From positions 1 through 32,628 of the forward strand of contig WRMS01000007.1 of assembly GCA_009777025.1 (NCBI GenBank): 32,628 nucleotides of DNA, given 5' to 3'. The stretch comes from Clostridiales bacterium (lineage in GTDB: Bacteria; Bacillota; Peptococcia; DRI-13; UBA5745). Under the pieces are notes generated by a model. That model searched no databases. It saw nothing but the letters and a program-made list of their open reading frames with translations, and was not told where the DNA came from. The position numbers and the translations under genes are program-made. This document shows positions 16,916 to 24,765 of this stretch, one piece after another; position 1 is the first letter of the stretch, and each line of letters opens with the position of its first letter.

Positions 16916-18241
16916 GTGAGTACAAATCAATTATGGGAAACCAAGCCCCTTGAGATTTGGGACAGGGCAAAGGCGCTGCGGGCCTATTGGCAGCAGTCCA
17001 TCGACGACTCCGCCGCCGACACGAAGCTCCTGCTCGCCCATGGGAATACAGGGGATGTAAGCTGGAGAGACTATTTCTCCAATTTAAATATTATCGAGGA
17101 CAATCCGGTGGGGGCGATGATGGCCAGCACCAGCGACGAATTCTCCAGGAAATCCCGCCTGGCTTCAGAGGTGCGCGGATGGGGCCGCGAGATATGCGGC
17201 TATGTGCAAAATTGCTGGGGCGCTCAATTTCTTGGCTATCAACAGGATGGAAGCGTATTTCCTTACCGGGATTTAAGCGTGCCTTTTACCGATCCCTGCG
17301 ACCAGCATACGAAACGGGGCCAGCAGTGCATGGATCTTTCCCCGATTCCCCGCTGGGGCGGCGATTGGCCTATCTATCTGGGAGAAGACGATCCGGCGCG
17401 GGATAAGGAACTCATCGAAACGCGGGTCTGGTGTACGCTGAAGATCATCGCCGACATTGAGCGTATCTTTGATACGGAGTTTGACGATGCAAGCTTCATC
17501 AACGATATCAAAACCGAGCGGGAGCGCAGCGATCACGGCATCCGGATCATGAATCTGATGACCAAGACCCCTTCCCCGCTGAGCCAGAAAGACCTGTATT
17601 CTTTCTATACGCTGGGCGGGTTGACTAGGCTTCCGCCCGAGATTCTGGGCGACTTCTGGCAAGCCTTGATCGACGAGATACAATGGCGTGCGGATCACCA
17701 GATCGCGGCGGTGGGCAACGAGCGTTACCGCTATATGGAAGCCCATCCCTCTCCCTGGCATTTTCTCAAGTATATGCGCTATCTGGAACACTATGGCGCC
17801 GTATGCATCGGCTCCCAGTACAGCCAGATGATGGCGGGCTCCGTCTCCTGGAACAAGGAGACGAAGGAGTTTGAGCGCCGGGTAATCCGCAAGCCGGAGA
17901 AAGACGTGGAAAACGTGAAGACCCGCGAGGATGCGGTTCGGTATGTACTTACGGAAGCGCGGGGACACCGTTTCAAGGACGACGAGTATTTCCGGAAAAA
18001 TGAGATAACCGATTTCGCGGAGGGCTTTGGCGTGCAGGGCGCGATTCTGGCCTTGTGGCGAGGCGGCGTCGGCTGTACGCTGACAAGGAAAGAGCAGGGC
18101 CTCCGGCTCAGCAAGATGGGCGTCAGGGTTCTCCATTATGAAGGCTCTCAGCCGGGCGATCGCACGGATCTGGACGAGAAGCGTTTCCTGGATCAGATCG
18201 ACGAGTGGATGGAGTGCCAGGGCCTGCAAAAGATCAGTTGA
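16916..18241 (+). CDS. BCR / 2-hydroxyacyl-CoA dehydratase family catalytic subunit, BcrB/BzdO-type, operon 1
   Basis: GTG start with ggagg at 16904; Cys contexts QNCWGAQFLGYQ, DPCDQHTKRGQQ, GVGCTLTRKEQ; 441 aa. Confidence 0.83.
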   Translation: MSTNQLWETKPLEIWDRAKALRAYWQQSIDDSAADTKLLLAHGNTGDVSWRDYFSNLNIIEDNPVGAMMASTSDEFSRKSRLASEVRGWGREICGYVQNCWGAQFLGYQQDGSVFPYRDLSVPFTDPCDQHTKRGQQCMDLSPIPRWGGDWPIYLGEDDPARDKELIETRVWCTLKIIADIERIFDTEFDDASFINDIKTERERSDHGIRIMNLMTKTPSPLSQKDLYSFYTLGGLTRLPPEILGDFWQALIDEIQWRADHQIAAVGNERYRYMEAHPSPWHFLKYMRYLEHYGAVCIGSQYSQMMAGSVSWNKETKEFERRVIRKPEKDVENVKTREDAVRYVLTEARGHRFKDDEYFRKNEITDFAEGFGVQGAILALWRGGVGCTLTRKEQGLRLSKMGVRVLHYEGSQPGDRTDLDEKRFLDQIDEWMECQGLQKIS

Positions 18242-18255
18242 TGGGGGGGACGGTT

Positions 18256-19026
18256 ATGAAAACAGCAGGAATAGATGTAGGATTTGACATGATCAAAGTC
18301 GCCGTTATGCGCGACGGCCAAGTCGTGGCGAAGGCCGCAGGCGAAGCCGGCTGCATCGGGCGCGAAGAGAATATCAATAAACTGTATAAAGAGGCGCTGG
18401 ACGCGGCTGGTTTGCAGGAGAGCGAAATTGAGAAAGTTGCCGCCACAGGGATAGGCAAATTCAGCGTCAAGTTCGCCGCCGACTACATTACGGACGCCAT
18501 CGCCGAAGCGAAGGCGGCGCGATTCTTCTTCCAAGGTGCCACCGATGTGGTGGATATCGGCGCGGATAAGACCCATGTGGTTTCCCTGGATGGAGACAAG
18601 ATAAAAGAAACGGTCCTCAATCAAAAATGCATGGCCGGTCTCGGCCTTGCCCTGGACGTCATCTCCCACAGGCTGGGTTATACCCTTGACGAAATAAGCC
18701 AATTTAAAGCGGATGCGGCACAGGGAACCATCGTGAACGACGGCTGCCCGGTATTTGCGGAGCTGGATTCCTTTGAGGAACTCAACCAAGGTACGCCGAA
18801 GGAGCAGGTCATGGGCGCTGTGATCCAATCGGTGGTCGTCAGGCTCAATTCCATCCTGCGGGAAAAGGAGATGCCCGCAAAGGATACAACCGTCCTGCTG
18901 GGCGGCGTATCCCGCAACAAGGCGGTAGTCGAGGGACTGAAGGCGCGCTCCGGCCTGAACTTCCTCATCCCGGAAGACGCCGTATACGGCGGCGCCATCG
19001 GCTGCGCCCTCGCCGCCGCCGGCTAA
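18256..19026 (+). CDS. BCR-like ATPase subunit, BcrA/BzdP-type, operon 1
   Basis: Start at MKTAGIDVGFDMIKVAVMRDG (ATG 18256); NQKCMAGLG and NDGCPVFAE cluster Cys, LLGGVSRNKAV. Confidence 0.85.
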   Translation: MKTAGIDVGFDMIKVAVMRDGQVVAKAAGEAGCIGREENINKLYKEALDAAGLQESEIEKVAATGIGKFSVKFAADYITDAIAEAKAARFFFQGATDVVDIGADKTHVVSLDGDKIKETVLNQKCMAGLGLALDVISHRLGYTLDEISQFKADAAQGTIVNDGCPVFAELDSFEELNQGTPKEQVMGAVIQSVVVRLNSILREKEMPAKDTTVLLGGVSRNKAVVEGLKARSGLNFLIPEDAVYGGAIGCALAAAG

Positions 19027-19098
19027 TACAAATATGGGCTGTTGGCGGCAACCCGGTCGAAGCGACAGCTCCCAAGCAAGAGGATTTAGTAGGAAATG

Positions 19099-19130
19099 CA
19101 AATCGGCAGTGACCAACTGCCGATTTGTTT
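19099..19130. terminator. Intrinsic terminator closing BCR-like operon 1, facing the envelope cassette
   Basis: Perfect 12-bp stem CAAATCGGCAGT (19099-19110) / ACTGCCGATTTG (19116-19127) with 5-nt loop, followed by TTTTG. Confidence 0.8.
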
Positions 19131-19153
19131 TGTGCTGTAGGGCGTTGCACGTT

Positions 19154-20449
19154 TTAGCGGACGGGATTGTGGAGCATGTCCGTGACCAGGTATTTGCCGT
19201 CGCTTTCCGTGAAAAACAGCGTGATATCGAGGGGGAAGTGCCGGAGATCCGCAGCCGTACGCTGCACGTAGTGATCCAGCGTGACCCGGCATGAAAAGGC
19301 GCCTTCTTCACGGGGGAAAAACTCGGAAGCGACGACATTCTCGAAGCGATAGCCGATATGGTTGGTATACCAAATCACCTCCGAGGTTCGTATCGCTTCA
19401 TAGATTGCGGTTCCCGGAGCAAAATAGCGCCTGATTTCCGTCATGCTGGAATCATAGGTCATATATTTCGAATAGGTTGTGGCGGCGTCCTTTGCCAAAG
19501 CGCTGTAGTTTTGTTCAAGCTCGGCGTCATAGAGGATTTTCTGGATATACGTGTTATCGTCGGTCGCCTCCATCTCGCCTTTTCGCCCCCAGCGATCGAC
19601 GACCCGGGGCAGGATTCCGCCGATGCGGCCGGCGACGCGATATCTTTGGTATCGGGTATTCAGCCTTGCGGCGGCTTCTGTTTGGATAGCCCTTTCCACC
19701 AACTGTTCCTCGCTGACGGCGATATCGTTGATATACAGGGCGCCGCCCTCCAGAATATCGGCGTGGATCTCGGTTAAGGCAAGCATAAAACAACCGGCTT
19801 CCCTGTCGTAAACCAGAGAAGCTGAATTGCCGCCGTCATCCCGTGCCTCTATCGCAGGCGTTACCAATACGCCGTTCAACCGATACACATCCTGGGGACC
19901 GACGCAATCGCCCGGAATGCCGTCGTCGCCCGGAATGCCGCCGCCGCTATGATATTCCTCTCCCACGCGAAAACCGTTGACATACAGGCGGCTTCCCGCC
20001 GGAACAATGATTTTTGTTTCTTCCGCCCTATCCAAAACGGCGCTCATGCCCGACAAGCCCCATTGACCGCCTGCGCCGCGTACCAGCTCAAATTCTGCAA
20101 AGCGGGCGCCATCGGCATAGACGGCATATTTTTCAACCCTGGCTTCGCCGGATGGCACGTTTCTACAGCTGCGTTTGCCTGTAGCGTTGCCGCGCACATA
20201 GTTTTTGTAGCTCTCCGACGATTCCGTTCCGAAGAGGGCTTTCTTTTCCAAAGCATAGAGCGCGTCGTAGTCAGGCTCCGCAAAGTAGGCGTCAAAAATC
20301 CGCTCCGCCGTATGGTAGGATAAGGATTTTTCATAGTGATCCAGATAAAGCCAAAACCCGGTCAAGCCACAAAGGATACAGACAGTCAAAACGGCCATCA
20401 CCGTCAGATATCTGCTCATCGTGCTGCGCTGGTATCGCTTCTGCCTCAT
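19154..20449 (-). CDS. Membrane-anchored exported protein of unknown function
   Basis: N-terminal basic stretch plus one TM (YLTVMAVLTVCILCGLTGFWLYL), long extracytoplasmic part; start overlaps the stop of the upstream gene by 4 bp. Confidence 0.75.
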   Translation of the reverse strand: MRQKRYQRSTMSRYLTVMAVLTVCILCGLTGFWLYLDHYEKSLSYHTAERIFDAYFAEPDYDALYALEKKALFGTESSESYKNYVRGNATGKRSCRNVPSGEARVEKYAVYADGARFAEFELVRGAGGQWGLSGMSAVLDRAEETKIIVPAGSRLYVNGFRVGEEYHSGGGIPGDDGIPGDCVGPQDVYRLNGVLVTPAIEARDDGGNSASLVYDREAGCFMLALTEIHADILEGGALYINDIAVSEEQLVERAIQTEAAARLNTRYQRYRVAGRIGGILPRVVDRWGRKGEMEATDDNTYIQKILYDAELEQNYSALAKDAATTYSKYMTYDSSMTEIRRYFAPGTAIYEAIRTSEVIWYTNHIGYRFENVVASEFFPREEGAFSCRVTLDHYVQRTAADLRHFPLDITLFFTESDGKYLVTDMLHNPVR

Positions 20450-21495
20450 GTCGCGCCGCCCCCGTCTTCTAAATCTTTCACCATAAAAAAGGTAGGCAGC
20501 CGCCGCGGACCGTAAAGGGAGGAGCTGACGTTGAGCGCTTCGCCCTTGTAGTATAAATGGGAAGACGAGCCCCCGTCCAGATTGGACGCGTTAACCGCGC
20601 CAAATTCCAGCATAATTTGGATTAAGTCGGCAAAGGAAGCCCCGAGGCTGCTGGGCATACGTCCGTCTATACAAAGAAGTATCACCGTGCCGTCCGCCCG
20701 CTGGCCGATGGCGCTGCGCGGATTGAGACCGCCGGTCAGCCCCTTGATTTCCACAGCTTCTCCGTTAACGACCAGCGAAGGACCAAAGCATAAGGCGTCC
20801 CGTATATGTAAATCGCGGGCCGTTTCAGGGGACATACTGCCGACAAGGAGAACATGATTTTCATCAAAGCCGATGACGGAGGAGTAAGTCGTACCTCTGC
20901 TCCCCCACAGCAGTTCCCCCTTGGAGAAAACCAGTCCCAGCGGCACGTCGCCCAAGCCGACGCCGTTGACGTCCGGGAACGCGCCGCCGTTGATCGCCGC
21001 GATGGCGCCCTCTTTCTTGATCGCATCCGGGATCTTCAAGCCGGGCTGCCCGCTCTTAAAATCAGATGAGGTCGCGGTGTATACCCGCGACGGGTCGCGA
21101 ATCAGCATGACATAACCCCGGTATAAATCTCCTTTGATGTATTCGATGCGAATGCCCTCGGGATAATCGGCCCATTCGTCAGGATTCACCGCCTCTGCTA
21201 CAGTTGCCTGGCCGTCGTTATCGCTTGTGATCGGCAGGAAAGTCGTGACCAGGGAAGCATCCGAGATCCCGCTAGGCTCGATGACCGCGTTATCGGAGAG
21301 GATGCTGTCGACGAGTTCGGCGGATAAAAATAAGCCTGGAACTATTTTGAGCGCGCTGGTTTCCAGCAAGGTCAGCGTAAGCCGGTTCCGCATCGTTGCG
21401 CTGGGGCCGCGCAGGGAGACGAAAAGCAGTCCGCCGAGCGCGAACAGGATCAGGAAGAGCGCCGATAGAATGTTGGTGAGGATACGTCCTTTCAT
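20446..21495 (-). CDS. Phosphodiester glycosidase (NAGPA) domain protein, membrane-anchored
   Basis: N-terminal TM; AINGGAFPDVNGVGLGDVPLGLVFSKGELLWGS, RSAIGQRADGTVILLCIDGR, ASNLDGGSSSHLYYKGE are characteristic of the NAGPA/DUF2233 fold. Confidence 0.82.
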   Translation of the reverse strand: MKGRILTNILSALFLILFALGGLLFVSLRGPSATMRNRLTLTLLETSALKIVPGLFLSAELVDSILSDNAVIEPSGISDASLVTTFLPITSDNDGQATVAEAVNPDEWADYPEGIRIEYIKGDLYRGYVMLIRDPSRVYTATSSDFKSGQPGLKIPDAIKKEGAIAAINGGAFPDVNGVGLGDVPLGLVFSKGELLWGSRGTTYSSVIGFDENHVLLVGSMSPETARDLHIRDALCFGPSLVVNGEAVEIKGLTGGLNPRSAIGQRADGTVILLCIDGRMPSSLGASFADLIQIMLEFGAVNASNLDGGSSSHLYYKGEALNVSSSLYGPRRLPTFFMVKDLEDGGGAT

Positions 21496-22550
21496 GGTTT
21501 ATACACCCATCTTCGTTGTATAGTGTAATTCAACAGGAACAAAGTTCCGTCGACCGCCATCTTGACTATCGTTAAAACCAGGGGAGTAGCGATAAAGCGG
21601 GATGCCAGGGCTACGAAAGCGCCTGATAAAGCTACCACCGCGAGACAGAGCGAGCAATAACGCAGTACGCGCCTTCCCGTGTCGCTCCCTTTGTACGCAA
21701 AGACATAGTTCTTGTTATACAGAAAATTGAAAACGGAGGAGATCCCGCGGGCGGTCAGCGTGCTGATCCAGACGGTACTCCGGGTGCTGACGGGAAAGGG
21801 CGCCCAGCGCGTAAACAGATAAAACATAAGTAAATCGACGCCGCTTGACAACAAGGAACCGAGAGCATACTTCACAAATTGAAGCAGGATGATCAGGGAA
21901 TCCTGAATTGCCCTGAAATGCGTGCCCTGGTTGCCGCTTAGATACACTGTGTGGATAGGGACTTCCCGTATAGCCATGCCTTCCCGTTTTACCGCAAACA
22001 GCATATTTGTCTCGTATTCAAAGCGGCTGCCCTCTACAGCCAGCATCGAGGGGATATACTTCGCGGGAATCGCTCTCAGTCCCGTCTGGGTATCCGACAG
22101 GCGTAAGCCTATGCCCAATCGAAAGGCGGCGCAGATCACACGGTTTCCTATGCGGCTTTTCACTGGGACGTTTTCTCCGCTGAAATCCCGTACGCCTAAG
22201 ACAATAGACTGGCTTTCCGCCATGACTTCGGCGCATTTTCGTATATCTTCGGGCAGATGCTGGCCATCGTCGTCGATGGTGATTAGGCCGATCCCTTCGG
22301 GCCGGTTCTCCAGAAAATACGCCATGCCGGTCTTCAGCGCCGCGCCTTTCCCTTGGTTCTGCTCATGCCTGCATATCGTGCAGCCTTCTATGCCCGCCGC
22401 TTCATCAAAGAGGCGCCTGTCCGCTGAACCGTCGTCCACGAGGATGAGGTCGCGGAAACCCTGTCCGATCACTTGCCGAAGGACCTCCAGGAGTTGATCC
22501 GACGGATTGTAGGAGGGAAGTAAAATGGAAATCCGGTCAATCTGCGTCAT
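21492..22550 (-). CDS. Family 2 glycosyltransferase (DPM1-like) fused to a GtrA-like membrane domain
   Basis: ISILLPSYNPSDQLLEVL, ILVDDGSADR, TIDDDGQH, DTQTGLRA; C-terminal about 130 aa with multiple TM segments ending NYTIQRRWVYK (GtrA-like). Confidence 0.88.
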   Translation of the reverse strand: MTQIDRISILLPSYNPSDQLLEVLRQVIGQGFRDLILVDDGSADRRLFDEAAGIEGCTICRHEQNQGKGAALKTGMAYFLENRPEGIGLITIDDDGQHLPEDIRKCAEVMAESQSIVLGVRDFSGENVPVKSRIGNRVICAAFRLGIGLRLSDTQTGLRAIPAKYIPSMLAVEGSRFEYETNMLFAVKREGMAIREVPIHTVYLSGNQGTHFRAIQDSLIILLQFVKYALGSLLSSGVDLLMFYLFTRWAPFPVSTRSTVWISTLTARGISSVFNFLYNKNYVFAYKGSDTGRRVLRYCSLCLAVVALSGAFVALASRFIATPLVLTIVKMAVDGTLFLLNYTIQRRWVYKP

Positions 22551-23881
22551 TTGGGGAGCCTCTTATATACTTGATAGGCGATGATTACCGGGAGCATCAC
22601 GATCGCCGCATAAACAAAGGTCGATGGCGGGATTCTTTCGCTAACCGGGTTGCCGGAATTCGGATCGCCGGCTTCCGCATCCGGCGCGGTTGCGGTTTCG
22701 GCTGCGGCCTGGGCTTCGGCTTCCGCTGCTGCTACTGCTTGCGCTTCGGCTTCCGCTGCTGCTTGGGCTTCCGCTTGTGCTTGCGCTTGCGCTTCAGCTA
22801 GTGCTTCCGCTGCAAGTACATCCTTGATCAGCGTGATATGGGCAAAAACAGGAGCCACTCCAGTTTTTGTTTCTGCCTCTGTTTCTACCTCTACCTCTAC
22901 CTCTGCCTCTGCTTCTGCCGGGTCTTCGCCCACCAGCGAGCGGTAGAGGCCAAACAAGCCAGGCCTGTTTGTTTTGATTTGCGCCGAGCTGGTCACCGGC
23001 TCTGCCGCCGTTCCCATCAGCCATTTCGTAAAGCTTGTCCATTGCTGGGATTGGTGACAGGCATAGCCATCCTGGGAAACTTGAAAGGCTGTTTTTCCGT
23101 CGAAATAAGCCAAAGGTTCGTCGATGGGCAGTACGCTCCCTTTCTCCCCCCATTGGTTCAGATAGGTCTTGGGCGTATCCCAAATTCCATAAGCCTCATA
23201 GGAAGTCGTATAGAAAGCCGGATCCCCCGCCAGCGCTACAGCCTGCATCAGGCTATCCGCGCTTAAACTGTGCACTCCGTGCCCATACTCGCCCTTCACA
23301 TCGTGACCGACCACGACTTGAGGCTTGAAGCGCCGGATCTGCTCAACACAGTAGCCGACAATGTCCTCCTCGGTATAGCCCTGCCTGGTATAAAGCCGCT
23401 TTGCTTCCGCCAGGGACTCCGCATACAGATCCGGAAAGGGCGCGATCACAGGCTCGTTGTGGACGCCTACCGCCCACAACCCGTCCAGCCTTTCCCCGTT
23501 CCGGACGGGATTGTCGTCGTGGTGGGTCATATAGGCGACTTGCGCCCGGATGCCGTTGGCGACGCAGTAAGGCAAAAGCCCCGCAAAAAACAAGTGCTCA
23601 TCATCGGCATGGGTGGAGAAGAGTAACAAGTCAGCCTTGTCATACGGCGGATACCATTCTTGGCTATATGCGCCCGCTTCTTCGTCCCACACGCCGATTA
23701 CCTTGCTCATCCTGGGCGTTCCCCCTATGGGTGCTTCGGCTGCCGAAGCGTTATCCGCAGCGGAATCATCCGGCTGGGAGGAAGCGGATTCGGCGAAAAC
23801 CGGGGACGCAACGTAGTGCTGCAAGGCAACCATAATGGATAGAAATAGAGTCAGAAAAACCGTAACGGCTTTCCGGGCCAT
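22547..23881 (-). CDS. Exported PIG-L family deacetylase with low-complexity linker and C-terminal TM
   Basis: Start at MARKAV (23881) after gagggtaaaggac; signal peptide; FSTHADDEHLFFAG (HPDDE-like) and GHDVKGEYGHGVH motifs; Ala/Glu/Gln-rich linker; C-terminal TM FVYAAIVMLPVIIAYQVYKRL. Confidence 0.82.
   Translation of the reverse strand: MARKAVTVFLTLFLSIMVALQHYVASPVFAESASSQPDDSAADNASAAEAPIGGTPRMSKVIGVWDEEAGAYSQEWYPPYDKADLLLFSTHADDEHLFFAGLLPYCVANGIRAQVAYMTHHDDNPVRNGERLDGLWAVGVHNEPVIAPFPDLYAESLAEAKRLYTRQGYTEEDIVGYCVEQIRRFKPQVVVGHDVKGEYGHGVHSLSADSLMQAVALAGDPAFYTTSYEAYGIWDTPKTYLNQWGEKGSVLPIDEPLAYFDGKTAFQVSQDGYACHQSQQWTSFTKWLMGTAAEPVTSSAQIKTNRPGLFGLYRSLVGEDPAEAEAEVEVEVETEAETKTGVAPVFAHITLIKDVLAAEALAEAQAQAQAEAQAAAEAEAQAVAAAEAEAQAAAETATAPDAEAGDPNSGNPVSERIPPSTFVYAAIVMLPVIIAYQVYKRLPK
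22680..22920 (-). repeat. Low-complexity coding repeat (Ala/Glu/Gln/Val/Thr-rich) in the PIG-L gene
   Basis: Degenerate GCTTCN/GCTGCT and CTCTAC/CTCTGC runs encoding EAEAEVEVEVETEAETK and AEAQAQAQAEAQAAAEAEAQAVAAAEAEAQAAA. Confidence 0.75.
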
Positions 23882-23975
23882 GTCCTTTACCCTCTTGTTC
23901 AGAATCATATTGGTAAATAATTGTAGTACGGATTAACGCAAAAGCAAAAGGTGTTTTCGTATCATATTCGTGGTC

Positions 23976-24752
23976 TTAGTGGTCTGAAGCGACCAGCGCC
24001 GCGCCCAGGGCGCCCGCATATTCGGCTTCGCTGGGGATGGTGAAATCAACGCCGGAGCGGGTTTGCAGCGCCTGTACAAAGGCATGGTTCCGCGTCAAGC
24101 CGCCAAGGAGGACGACACAGTCCAGCATGGGAATGGTGATATCGTTGAGTACGGTGCAAGCCCGTATGGCAGCGGCGTCGGTGAGTGCGGAGGCGATTTC
24201 CCGGGACGACACACTCTGATTCAGCAGGCTCAGGGCGTCCAGCTCCGCGAATACAACGCAGCCGTCGTTTACCGTGGCGCCGCCGGGGGCGACAGGTGGG
24301 AGGGCGCTCATTTCATCCGGCGTCAGCTCCAGCAGCATAGCCATTTTGCGCAGGAAGCTGCCCAAGCCGGCCGCGCATTTTTCGTTGAGTACCGCCTGCC
24401 CGATCTTGTCCTTTGCGTTGAAGGTCAGGACCAGCGTCTCATCGGCGCCCAGGCTCATCACACAGGTTGCATCAGGATACAGGTGTTTTGCCGCCCTGGC
24501 TGCCGCCGTCGCTTCCGTCACCTGCTTATCCGCAAAAAGGAGGTCATACTTGCCCTTGCCGGTGGCGACGGTTCCACTGAGATCCGCCGAAGCCGCGCCG
24601 GCTTCCTGAAGGGCGCCGGCCAAAGCGGCTTCCGCCGCCGCGTTTCGGCCAACGCCGCCGGAGCGGCCCTTCCCTCTGCCGACGATTGCGCCGTCTTTCA
24701 AAATGACGGCTTTCACATTTTCTACGCCAATGTCGATTCCTGCCGTAAGCAT
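23976..24752 (-). CDS. BCR-like ATPase subunit, BcrA/BzdP-type, operon 2
   Basis: Start at MLTAGIDIGVENVKAVILKDG (24752) after gaggtgagagaa; NEKCAAGLGSF and NDGCVVFAE Cys motifs; LLGGLTRNHAFV. Confidence 0.85.
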   Translation of the reverse strand: MLTAGIDIGVENVKAVILKDGAIVGRGKGRSGGVGRNAAAEAALAGALQEAGAASADLSGTVATGKGKYDLLFADKQVTEATAAARAAKHLYPDATCVMSLGADETLVLTFNAKDKIGQAVLNEKCAAGLGSFLRKMAMLLELTPDEMSALPPVAPGGATVNDGCVVFAELDALSLLNQSVSSREIASALTDAAAIRACTVLNDITIPMLDCVVLLGGLTRNHAFVQALQTRSGVDFTIPSEAEYAGALGAALVASDH

Positions 24753-24765
24753 TTCTCTCACCTCG

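Noticed and set aside
15707-16930. 407-aa - strand ORF opposite BcrC-like subunit 1
   Set aside because: Antisense shadow ORF; the sense gene has all family Cys motifs and an RBS.
22680-22920. Possible CRISPR array
   Set aside because: Short degenerate codon-scale repeats with no regular spacer structure; it lies within an open reading frame.
22650-22946. 98-aa + strand Ala/Ser-rich ORF in the PIG-L low-complexity region
   Set aside because: Consequence of translating the repeat tract on the opposite strand.
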